Shown here piece after piece: positions 8,306-16,205 of a DNA stretch of 64,000 nucleotides. The stretch lies in assembly GCF_014646275.1 (NCBI RefSeq), contig NZ_BMND01000010.1, positions 124,001 through 188,000 of the forward strand, written 5' to 3'. The notes beneath the pieces are model-generated. The model was not told the origin of the DNA. It did not search any database and was given only the letters and a program-made list of their open reading frames with translations. The position numbers and the translations under genes were made by a program. The DNA is from Streptomyces kronopolitis (lineage in GTDB: Bacteria > Actinomycetota > Actinomycetes > Streptomycetales > Streptomycetaceae). How positions within the stretch are numbered: the stretch's first letter is position 1; each line of letters opens with the position of its first letter.

Positions 8306-9328
8306 CTACCCGAGGTAGGCCGGGGCCAGTGCCGAGGTCATCAGGTGGTGTGGGGAGCCGTTGCCGTCGGCGGGGACGGTCCACAGGTCGGAGCCGTAGT
8401 CGCCGGGGAGGGCGTAGACCAGGGTGGAGTCGTCGGACCAGAGTGCCTGGTCGTCGATGTTGCGGTGCTCGGCGGTGCGGGTTTCGGTCATGCTGCGCAG
8501 GTCGAGGACGTACAGCCGCCAGGGGGCGTCGGGGGAGGCGTGGGGCACCCGCTTCTTGTAGGCGAGGCGGGTGCCGTCGGGGGAGAGGGAGGGGCATTCG
8601 ACGTTGCGGTGCAGGGTGGTCAGGGTGCGGGCGGCGACATCGCCGCGGACGAGATAGGTGCGGCCGCCGGTCGCCAGGGTGGCGTAGAAGCGGTGGTCGT
8701 CGGCGAAGGTCACTCCCCAGACATTGACGTCGGAGGCGTGGTACGGCCGGCCGTCCTTGGTGACGGCGAAAGACTCCAGGTTGTTGTCGATCGCCCAGGT
8801 GCGGGTGTCGACGAGGGTGGTACGGGTGGAGAAGTTCGTGCCCGCGTAGGAGTCGCCGCTGACGAAGACGGTCCAGGCGGCCAGATGGCCGGACGGCGAG
8901 ACCCGGGCGCGGGTGGGGATGCCGGCGGCCTGGAAGCGGCGGCGCTCGTGCAGCCGGGAGTCGAGGACGACGGCCCGGTAGGTGTCCCGCAGCGCGCCGT
9001 GCTCGGCCTGGAGGCAGAGGGCGGTGCCCGCGGCCGCATGGAAGCGCAGGCACTTGACGCCGGACGCGGTGCGCGGTGCGGAGGGCCGGTCGGCGGGCAC
9101 GGCGGCGATCTCGTCACGGTGCGGGCCCCAGGCCAGGTTGCGTACCAGTAGTTGGCGGCCGACGGCCGAGCGGAGTGTGACGGTGCCCGTCCGTACCTGC
9201 GGGCCGCCCGCCCGGTCCCGCTCGCGCGAACCGGAGCGGTCGGCGGCGTGCAGCACCGCCACCGTGCCCACGGTCCCGAGCAGCACGATGGCGGCCAGCA
9301 GGATGACCAGGCGGGTGGTGCGGTTCAT
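8306..9328 (-). CDS. Secreted or membrane-anchored TolB-like beta-propeller protein
   Basis: A 340-residue protein with an N-terminal hydrophobic segment (LVILLAAIVLLGTVGTVAVL) acting as a signal or anchor. The rest resembles WD40-like PD40/TolB blades; ECPSLSPDGTRLAYKKR and QALWSDDSTLVYALPG are the clearest blade motifs. Such proteins are usually extracytoplasmic scaffolds. No partner gene is adjacent. The ATG at 9328 follows a GGTGCCCGC leader; the start is reasonable because the signal begins there. Confidence 0.75.
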   Translation of the reverse strand: MNRTTRLVILLAAIVLLGTVGTVAVLHAADRSGSRERDRAGGPQVRTGTVTLRSAVGRQLLVRNLAWGPHRDEIAAVPADRPSAPRTASGVKCLRFHAAAGTALCLQAEHGALRDTYRAVVLDSRLHERRRFQAAGIPTRARVSPSGHLAAWTVFVSGDSYAGTNFSTRTTLVDTRTWAIDNNLESFAVTKDGRPYHASDVNVWGVTFADDHRFYATLATGGRTYLVRGDVAARTLTTLHRNVECPSLSPDGTRLAYKKRVPHASPDAPWRLYVLDLRSMTETRTAEHRNIDDQALWSDDSTLVYALPGDYGSDLWTVPADGNGSPHHLMTSALAPAYLG

Positions 9329-9498
9329 GCGGGCACCTCGTCGGTTCGGTCGGGTCGGGCGGCCAGAATGCCTGCTTCCGTGAGCGGTCAACAGCCGTGA
9401 CCACGAACGGAGTTCAACGGAGCAAGCCCCATCGCAACCTCAGTGATGCCCTCACGGGGTAGCAGCCACACCGGTACTGCCGGTCCGCACTACAGCCG

Positions 9499-11583
9499 CT
9501 ACCCCAGTGCCCGGGCGATGAGCAGGGCGACATCGTCGTAGTCGTCGGGGTGCCGCAGGGTGCTCAGGAGGTGGTCGCAGGTTTCCTCCAGGCTCGGCCG
9601 GGGGGTGGCCAGGAGGTCGAGGAGGACCTGGAGGCGGGTGTCGATGTCCTGGTCGCGGGTTTCGACCAGGCCGTCGGTGTAGAGGACGAGTTGGTCGCCG
9701 GGGGCCAGGCGGATGGTGGTCGCGTGGAAGGTGATGCCGCCGACGCCGAGCGGGGCACCGGTGGGCAGGTCCAGCAGCGCGGGCGCGCGGCCGGGCCGCA
9801 GGAGGACGGGGGGCAGATGGCCGGCGGTCGCGATCCGGCACTCGTCGCGGTGCGGGTCGTGGACGGCGTACACGCAGGTGGCGATGGCCTGTTCCAGGCC
9901 GGTGCTGCTGCGGTCGACGTGCCGGAGGACCTGCGCGGGATCGAGGCCGAGACCGGCCAGTGCGCGGGTAGTGTTGCGCAGCTGTCCCATGGTGGCCGCC
10001 GCGTTGATGCCGCTGCCCATCACATCCCCGACGACCAGCGCGGTCCGGTCGCCGGACAGCGGGATGACGTCGAACCAGTCGCCGCCGACCTCGCTGGCCG
10101 CACCCGCGGGCTGGTAGCGGGAGGCGATCTCCAGTCGCGGCCGGGACGCCGGGTGCTGTGGCAGCAGGGTGCGCTGCAGGGTGAGGGCGGTGGCGCGCTC
10201 GCGCTGGTACCAGCGGGCGTTGTCGATGGACACCGCGGCCCGGTTGGCCAACTCGCCGGCCAGGACGAGGTCGTCGTCGTCGAACGGCAGCGGGTTGCGC
10301 AGGCGCTTGAGGTCGAGGGCGCCGAGCACGGTGCCGCGGGCGATCAGCGGCACCGCCAGGTAGGAGTGCAGTCCGGCCCGGGCCAGGCGGGCCGCGGACT
10401 CACCGTCCCGGGCGATCCGCGGCAGATCCTCCGCACCGACGTGCGGCACGAGGACCGGGGTGCCGGTGGTGACGGAGCGGGTGACCAGCCGGTCCGCCTC
10501 GTAGCGGGCGGGTTCGCCGACGGGGTCGGCGGCGGCGACCGCTTCCGTCTCGTAGGCCGCCGCCACCGCCAGGGCACGGAAGACCGACTGCCCCGCCGAG
10601 GAGCCCCCCGGGCCGGGGGAGTGGTGCAGGGTGGTGTCGAGGATGTCGACGGCGGCCACGTCCGCGAGGTCGGGGACGACGGTCTCGGCCAGCTCCCGGG
10701 CGGTCTGCTCCAGGTCGAGAGTGGTGCCGATGCGTACGGAGGCGTCCGCGATGAGCGCCAGCCGCTGACGGGCGTGGTACGCCTCGGTGGCCGCCCGGTG
10801 CCGGTCGGTGACGTCGATCACCGAGGCCGCCACCCCCAGGACGGTGCCGCCCGGAGCCTCCAGCCGGTAGTACGACACCGACCAGGCGTGATCATGGTCG
10901 GGGTCGGCGGGGGTCCGGCCCACGACCGACCGGTCGACCTGCGGGACACCGGTGGCCAGCACCTCGCGCATCGCGGCCTCGACCGCCTCGGCGCCGAGGA
11001 AGGGCAGCGCCTGGCGGACCCGCCGGCCGAGGTGCGCCTGGGCGGGCATGCCGTTGATGCGCTCCAGGGCGGGATTCACGGCCACGTAGCGCAGGGCGGT
11101 GTCCAGTACGGCCAGGCCGATTGGGGACTGCGCGACCAGTCGGGTGGACAGCGCCACGTCCTGTTCCACCTGGCGCAGGATCGCCTGGTCGGTGGCGAGT
11201 CCCAGGGCGTAGACGTCCCCGCTGTCGTCGGTGAGCCGCATGTTGCGGAACTCCAGCAGCCGGGTGCTGCCGTCCTTGTGCCGGACGGGGAAGACCCCGG
11301 CCCAGGGCTCCCCGCTCTCCATCACCCGGGCGAACAGCTCCAGCACGCGGTCGAAGTCCTCTTCGGCCACCAGCAGCCGGGCCGCGTACTGTCCCAGCGC
11401 CTCCTGGGCGGGGTAACCGAGCAGCTGCTCGGCCTGCGGGCTCCAGAGCACGATCCGTCCGGACGCGTCGAGCACGACCGCCGCGACGGCCAGGACGTCC
11501 AGCAGGCCGCGGGACGGCGACGGCTCGGCCGAGGCGCGGGCATCGGACGGGCCGAGCTCGGCCTGGAACCCCTCGGTGTCCAT
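9499..11583 (-). CDS. PAS/GAF-domain PP2C (SpoIIE-type) phosphatase
   Basis: A 694-residue multidomain signalling protein. The order is PAS (about 25-140, with VVLDASGRIVLWSPQAEQLLGYP), a second PAS (about 150-275), GAF (about 290-450) and a C-terminal SpoIIE/PP2C domain (about 470-694). The phosphatase motifs GGDWFDVIP, VVGDVMGSG, LYTDGLVETRD and YDDVALLIA are intact. This architecture is abundant in Streptomyces and typically acts on anti-anti-sigma factors in response to ligand, redox or light cues. The ATG at 11583 is supported by AGGAG 8 nt upstream, so the longer open frame is not used. Confidence 0.9.
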   Translation of the reverse strand: MDTEGFQAELGPSDARASAEPSPSRGLLDVLAVAAVVLDASGRIVLWSPQAEQLLGYPAQEALGQYAARLLVAEEDFDRVLELFARVMESGEPWAGVFPVRHKDGSTRLLEFRNMRLTDDSGDVYALGLATDQAILRQVEQDVALSTRLVAQSPIGLAVLDTALRYVAVNPALERINGMPAQAHLGRRVRQALPFLGAEAVEAAMREVLATGVPQVDRSVVGRTPADPDHDHAWSVSYYRLEAPGGTVLGVAASVIDVTDRHRAATEAYHARQRLALIADASVRIGTTLDLEQTARELAETVVPDLADVAAVDILDTTLHHSPGPGGSSAGQSVFRALAVAAAYETEAVAAADPVGEPARYEADRLVTRSVTTGTPVLVPHVGAEDLPRIARDGESAARLARAGLHSYLAVPLIARGTVLGALDLKRLRNPLPFDDDDLVLAGELANRAAVSIDNARWYQRERATALTLQRTLLPQHPASRPRLEIASRYQPAGAASEVGGDWFDVIPLSGDRTALVVGDVMGSGINAAATMGQLRNTTRALAGLGLDPAQVLRHVDRSSTGLEQAIATCVYAVHDPHRDECRIATAGHLPPVLLRPGRAPALLDLPTGAPLGVGGITFHATTIRLAPGDQLVLYTDGLVETRDQDIDTRLQVLLDLLATPRPSLEETCDHLLSTLRHPDDYDDVALLIARALG

Positions 11584-11786
11584 ACCAGCCGCTCCTGATA
11601 CCGCCCGCCGCAACGGCGGACGGTCCCTCTGGTGCATTCACCCGACCCCCCTGAAGACCAGGGGTGTCTTCATCCTCTCTCGACACCGGTGACTCCCGCA
11701 GCTTCACGGGGCGGTGCCGGGGCGCCCGCCGACCGGGGCCGGGGGCCGTCCCGCGCGCGGCGCGTCCCGTCCGGGCGCGGTCCCGG

Positions 11787-13067
11787 TCAGTGCCCGGACG
11801 GCTCCTCCGGGGCGACGGTGAGTTCGGCGACGGCCCCGCCGTCGGGCGCGTTCGAGAACCGCAGGGTGGTGCCCAGCACCCGGGCCTGCCCCAGGGCGAT
11901 GGTCAGCCCCAGACCGTGCCCGGCCTTCGTCCCGCTGCCCGGCCGGCTCCTGAACCGCTGCGGGCCGTGGGCCAGCAGCTCCTCGGGGTAGCCGTCGCCG
12001 TGGTCGCGCACGGTGAGCACCGGCCCGTCCACGGTCACCGTCACCGGCGGACGGCCGTGCTTGTGGGCGTTGCCGACGAGGTTCCCCAGCACCCGCTCCA
12101 GCCTGCGCCGATCGGTCTCCACCCGGGCATCCCGCACCACCCGCACCTCGGCCGCCAGCCCCGTGGCCCGCACCGCGCGCTCGGCCAGCGGCCCCAGCGG
12201 ATGCACATCCAGCTCGGCGCGCTCCACCTCGGCGTCGAGCCGGGAGATCTCCAGCAGGTCCTCGGTCAGCCGGCGCATGGCCCGGACCCGTTCCTGCACC
12301 ATCTCGGTGGGCCGGCCGGGCGGCAGCAGTTCGGCGGCCGCGTGCAGACCGGTGAGCGGAGTGCGCAGCTCATGGGCCACGTCGGCGGTGAAGCGCTGCT
12401 CGCTGTGCAGCTTGGCCTGGAGACTCGCGGCCATCGCGTCGAGCGCCGCGGCCACGGCGGCCGGCTCGTCCCGCGCGTACCCGGGGCGCAGGCCGCGGGG
12501 GTCGTCCACCCGGGCGTCGAGATCCCCGTCGCTGATCCGGCGCGCCACCTGCGCGGTGCGGTGCAGACGCCGGGTGACACCCGAAGCGGCGTACAGGCCG
12601 ACGAGCAGCGTCAGGAAGATCGCCACGGCCGCGGAGCCGATGATGGCGCGGTCCAGGCCCTGGAGGACCGCGGCCCGCTGGGTGTAGTCCTGCCGGACGG
12701 CCAGCGCCGTGCCGTCGGCCGGGGCGACCGCCCACATGACCGGGTGGCCGGCGTGCCGGCCGAGCTGGGTGCCGCGCTCGCCGTGCCGGGCCATCTCGCG
12801 CAGCGCCGGCGGCAGCTCCGAGGGGTCCACCCCGGCGTCGTGGCCCAGGGGTTCACCGTCGACGTACGCCTCGACCGCCGAGTCCAGCTCGACCAGGGCC
12901 GCTTCGCGCGCCTGGTCCTCGGTCTGCCGGCCGACCAGGACATGGACCAGCACCCCGAGCACCGTGGCGAGGAAGCAGCACATCACGACGGTGAAGAAGG
13001 CGGCCTTCCACCGCAGCGTCGCCGTCCACCCGAAGAGGCGGCGGGGCGCGGACCGGCCGGCGCTCAT
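11787..13067 (-). CDS. Orphan sensor histidine kinase
   Basis: A 426-residue membrane kinase. Two transmembrane segments (about 22-45 and 143-163) bracket an extracytoplasmic loop; a HAMP linker follows, then HisKA with the phospho-acceptor in FTADVAHELRTPLTG, then the ATPase domain with NLVGNAHKHG (N box), VRDHGDGYP and AGHGLGLTIA. No response regulator gene is adjacent. Its start overlaps the stop of the upstream lipoprotein gene by 4 bp (ATGA), indicating translational coupling, so the lipoprotein may feed a signal to the kinase. Confidence 0.9.
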   Translation of the reverse strand: MSAGRSAPRRLFGWTATLRWKAAFFTVVMCCFLATVLGVLVHVLVGRQTEDQAREAALVELDSAVEAYVDGEPLGHDAGVDPSELPPALREMARHGERGTQLGRHAGHPVMWAVAPADGTALAVRQDYTQRAAVLQGLDRAIIGSAAVAIFLTLLVGLYAASGVTRRLHRTAQVARRISDGDLDARVDDPRGLRPGYARDEPAAVAAALDAMAASLQAKLHSEQRFTADVAHELRTPLTGLHAAAELLPPGRPTEMVQERVRAMRRLTEDLLEISRLDAEVERAELDVHPLGPLAERAVRATGLAAEVRVVRDARVETDRRRLERVLGNLVGNAHKHGRPPVTVTVDGPVLTVRDHGDGYPEELLAHGPQRFRSRPGSGTKAGHGLGLTIALGQARVLGTTLRFSNAPDGGAVAELTVAPEEPSGH

Positions 13068-13780
13068 GAGGTGCTCTTACGGGGCGTGGTCCGGTAGGTC
13101 TCGTCGAACTCCATGACCCGGAGGGCCATGGACTGGGTGCGCTTGTCCCAGGAGTAGACCGTGCGCATGTCGAAGCCGGGCGTGCCGGTCGGCTCCCGGA
13201 TGATCACGTCCCCGCCGGTCACCTCCACCGCCAGCGGTGTCACCCCGGCGTCCATGATCCGGGTCAGCGCTCCGTTCTTGAGCATGAAGACCCACAGAGC
13301 CAGGTTGTGGTCCGGGCTCTCGATGCCGACGAGCAGTTCGTCCTTGCCGTCGTTGTTCAGATCCCGGTACTGCGGGGTCCGTACCGGGCAGTGCTTCCGG
13401 TCGGTGGCACAGTGCTCGATCTTCCTGGTGGTGGCCCGGTCGAACTCCGGTGTGCCCTTGAGTTCGGAGCCCGCCCGGAGCTGCGCCTTGACGACGGTGA
13501 GCAGCGGCACCTTGCGGATGTCGCCGGACGGGACGCGGGGCACCCCGCTCAGCCGCGCGGGCCGCTCGTGGGAGCCCACCTCGTCGGAGGAGGGCTGCGG
13601 TGCCGGCGAGCGCTCGGGCCACAGCCGTGCCGGCGCCGACGCGCCCGCGGTGTGCCCCGCGCTCTTGGGCTCCCCGGTCCCCGTGCAGCCGGCCAGCAGC
13701 AGGACCGCGACCGCGGTGCCGAGCACCGGCGGCAGGACCCGTATGCGACCGGGTGCCGGCCGGGAGCGGGGAAGGGACAC
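13064..13780 (-). CDS. Putative lipoprotein with Asp-rich calcium-type loop
   Basis: A 238-residue lipoprotein. The signal sequence ends in the lipobox LLLAGC. The C-terminal half contains DLNNDGKDELLVG, which resembles the D-x-D-x-D-G calcium loop of FG-GAP/EF-hand-like repeats. The gene is upstream of, and overlaps by 4 bp, the histidine kinase gene, so both are made from one message. I infer an accessory sensor role outside the membrane. The start is GTG at 13780, picked because the signal peptide begins there; its ribosome binding site is weak. Confidence 0.72.
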   Translation of the reverse strand: MSLPRSRPAPGRIRVLPPVLGTAVAVLLLAGCTGTGEPKSAGHTAGASAPARLWPERSPAPQPSSDEVGSHERPARLSGVPRVPSGDIRKVPLLTVVKAQLRAGSELKGTPEFDRATTRKIEHCATDRKHCPVRTPQYRDLNNDGKDELLVGIESPDHNLALWVFMLKNGALTRIMDAGVTPLAVEVTGGDVIIREPTGTPGFDMRTVYSWDKRTQSMALRVMEFDETYRTTPRKSTS

Positions 13781-14113
13781 GGCGATTTCCAGTCGGGGAA
13801 GCGGGAATGTCGGATGACGCGAGGGCGGCTGCTCGCTGGTGCGGCAATCCCGCGGAAGTGTAACGAAAGGATATGCAGCGGCAAAAGGCGCGCTTCCCCG
13901 GCAAATTCCGTGACCGGAGGAATGCCTTCCGAAAGCCTCGCAGGTGGGGGAGGGGTTCGGCACGTCGGCGGCGCGGTCCGGTGCACCGGGCGGCAGGCCG
14001 CGGCGCGAAATTCCCGCGCAGCGGGCGGTGTTGCGGACATTTTCCTTGTCGGCCCGGTGATCACGGGTTACAGTCCCCGAGCACATATCGGGGGATCACC
14101 GCAAGCGGGGGAC
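13781..14113. promoter_or_regulatory. Divergent promoter region, lipoprotein/kinase operon and DUF6215-like gene
   Basis: This 333-bp gap separates divergent genes. The strand facing the DUF6215-like gene holds a nested inverted repeat at 14055-14099 (outer arms GGTGATC and GATCACC, inner arms CCCCGA and TCGGGG), ending 14 nt before the ATG. I see no gene here. Confidence 0.55.
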
Positions 14114-14824
14114 ATGACAGACGAATACGACGTGCCCGTGAAGGGCGCGTGGGGGCAGGCCGTCGCGGCCGTTGCTCTGGTGGGGGCGCTCGGAGTGGGC
14201 CTGTGGGCGTTCGGGGGGACAGCGTCTTCGGACAGTGACCATCCGTCGCCCGCCACCTGCTCGGGCGGGGAGTCCCGTACGACGCAGACGACGTCCCAGA
14301 AGGCCGCGGGGCACGTCTCCGGGGCGCAGCTGTGCAGCGCTCTGAACCGCCGCGACCTGGCCGGACTGCTGGGCACACCGGGGGAGATCGCGAAGACCGC
14401 CGGCGGCAGCGCCGGCTCCGAGAGGTACGCCGGCGGCAAGGAGATCGACACCCCCTCGGCCCGGATCGAGTTCACGACCTACACGGTGTCGCTGTCAGCC
14501 ACCTACGACCACCGTCCGGTGACCCGCTTCGCCGCACTCATGCGGGACGATCTGCCGGACCGGAAGGTACTGGGCCACCCGGCGATCCTGTACGCGGACC
14601 GCACCATCGGCGTCAGCTTCCGCCTCGACGGCAGCGAAACGAAGAGCGGCCCCGGCGTTCCGGCCCGCACCCTCATCGTGGCCCACGACGCGCGGGACAG
14701 CGGCGGCTCCTTCGAGCTGTCACTGTGGCGCGCGGACGGCGGGGTACCGGACGACGCGACGCTGCTCGGTGTCGCCCAGAAGGTGCTGCCGGCCATCCCG
14801 GGGTGGACCGCCGGCGGGAGGTGA
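14114..14824 (+). CDS. DUF6215-like single-pass membrane protein
   Basis: A 236-residue protein with a short cytoplasmic start, one transmembrane helix (about residues 17-35, AVAAVALVGALGVGLWAF) and an outer domain with two Cys (ATCSGG and AQLCSAL). The layout and the QLCSALNRRDLAGLLGTP segment resemble from memory the uncharacterised DUF6215 family of Streptomyces. No function is known. The ATG at 14114 follows AAGCGGGGG. Confidence 0.65.
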   Translation: MTDEYDVPVKGAWGQAVAAVALVGALGVGLWAFGGTASSDSDHPSPATCSGGESRTTQTTSQKAAGHVSGAQLCSALNRRDLAGLLGTPGEIAKTAGGSAGSERYAGGKEIDTPSARIEFTTYTVSLSATYDHRPVTRFAALMRDDLPDRKVLGHPAILYADRTIGVSFRLDGSETKSGPGVPARTLIVAHDARDSGGSFELSLWRADGGVPDDATLLGVAQKVLPAIPGWTAGGR

Positions 14825-14910
14825 CGCCGTCGATGCCGTCGGCGGCCGGGTGCCCGTACGTCCTGCGGGCACCCGGCACGACCGCGGCCGACGGCTCCGG
14901 TCGTTCGGCG

Positions 14911-15129
14911 CTACTCGGCCACGTAGGTGCAGCCCGTCCAGACGAACACCTGGAGCGTGTGACCGTCCTGCCGGACCCGCTCCGCCGTCGGCTCGAAATG
15001 CTCATAGCGGTTGCCGCAGAGCAGCTTGAGCGGCGACGCCATGTCCGGCACATAGCGGACCCGCTCCTCCTCTGCCACGTACGTGGTGGGGCCCCCACGC
15101 AGCACTGCGTTCATTTCGTTCATCAGCAT
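14911..15129 (-). CDS. DUF5988-like small protein
   Basis: A 72-residue protein. The core VLRGGPTTYVAEEERVRYV and the ending EHFEPTAERV...FVWTGCTYVAE match, as I recall, the DUF5988 family of small proteins often found within or beside actinomycete biosynthetic clusters. No enzymatic motif is visible. The ATG at 15129 has GAAGGG at 9-nt spacing. It is divergent from the phosphopantetheinyl transferase gene and may mark the left edge of the cluster. Confidence 0.65.
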   Translation of the reverse strand: MLMNEMNAVLRGGPTTYVAEEERVRYVPDMASPLKLLCGNRYEHFEPTAERVRQDGHTLQVFVWTGCTYVAE

Positions 15130-15468
15130 GGTCAACTGCCCTTCTCCGAGCCCGTTCGACTGCGTAACTGATCGGCTTTCGTGGTGAGGATGCGGACCCA
15201 GCCATTCCAGCAGGGCTCCTATTCGGGAAACCCCTAAAGGCGGCCGTCGGCGGGAACGTCGGAACACCCGCCGACGCGATCCGACCGGGCCCGGGCCCGG
15301 TCGCTCCGGAAAGACTGGGCGTTTCCCCGGGACTTGACGCGCGGCCGCCCCGTGCGGTGGTCCCGTGCGGACCGCCGCTCTAGTCTCGGCCGAGCGGCGA
15401 CGTGAGGTGCCGCTCCGCGCCGACGCCCCGCGAGGCGCGCCCGCACCGCCGCCAGGACAGGAGACGCG
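15130..15468. promoter_or_regulatory. Divergent promoter region with two inverted repeats
   Basis: This 339-bp region lies between the DUF5988-like gene and the phosphopantetheinyl transferase gene. It contains a 9-bp inverted repeat (GTCGGCGGG, 15246-15254, and CCCGCCGAC, 15267-15275) and a perfect 22-bp palindrome (15282-15303, arms CGACCGGGCCC and GGGCCCGGTCG). These could be an operator or a transcription block between the divergent promoters. Confidence 0.55.
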
Positions 15469-16182
15469 ATGATCGACGAGCTGCTGCCGGAGACCGTCTC
15501 CGCGGCCGAGCTCCTCGGCGACGAACCGCCGCCCGCGGCACTCCTGCCCGAGGAGGAGCCGCACATCGCCCGCGCGGTCGACAAGCGCGTACGCGAGTTC
15601 TCCGCCGGCCGCTGGTGCGCCCGCCGGGCGATGGCCGGGCTCGGCCTGTCGCCCGTACCGGTCCTGCCGGGCCCGCGCGGGGAGCCGGGCTGGCCCGCCG
15701 GGCTCGTCGGCGCCCTCACCCACTGCGAGGGCTACGCCGCCGCGGTCGTCGCGCGGTCCTCCGAGGTGCTCGCCCTGGGCATCGACGCCGAACCGGCCCA
15801 GCCGCTGCCGGACGGCGTCCTCGAGGCCGTGGCGCTGCCCGGGGAACGCGCCGCACTTCCCCAACGGACCGACGGGGCATCGGCGTTGCCCTGGGACCGG
15901 ATGCTGTTCAGCGCCAAGGAGTCCGTGTACAAGGCCTGGTTCCCGATGACCGGGCGCCCGCTGGAGTTCGAGGACGCCTTCCTCGCCTTCGACCCGGACA
16001 ACGGGACCTTCACCGCCCGGCTGCTGGTGCCCGGATGGCCGCTCGGCGACGAGCTGCTGACGAGCTTCCGGGGGCGCTGGGCGGTGCGCGAGGGCCTGGT
16101 CCTGACCGCGGTCGCCGTGCCCGCCGTACGGAACGGCCGCACGGCGCACGGGTCCGGAGCCGCGGCGGGGGCCGCGCGATGA
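15469..16182 (+). CDS. Sfp/EntD-type 4'-phosphopantetheinyl transferase
   Basis: A 237-residue enzyme that moves the phosphopantetheine arm of CoA onto the conserved Ser of carrier proteins. The family signatures are present: the magnesium site in ALGIDAEP and FSAKESVYKAWFP, plus GALTHCEGYAAAVV upstream. The N-terminal RAVDKRVREFSAGRWCARRA also fits EntD-like members. Its natural clients here are the acyl carrier domains of the adjacent PKS genes, although it may serve other clusters. It ends 23 bp from the convergent LAL regulator gene. Confidence 0.92.
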   Translation: MIDELLPETVSAAELLGDEPPPAALLPEEEPHIARAVDKRVREFSAGRWCARRAMAGLGLSPVPVLPGPRGEPGWPAGLVGALTHCEGYAAAVVARSSEVLALGIDAEPAQPLPDGVLEAVALPGERAALPQRTDGASALPWDRMLFSAKESVYKAWFPMTGRPLEFEDAFLAFDPDNGTFTARLLVPGWPLGDELLTSFRGRWAVREGLVLTAVAVPAVRNGRTAHGSGAAAGAAR

Positions 16183-16205
16183 CCGGGCGCGCTACGGCCG
16201 GGAGG

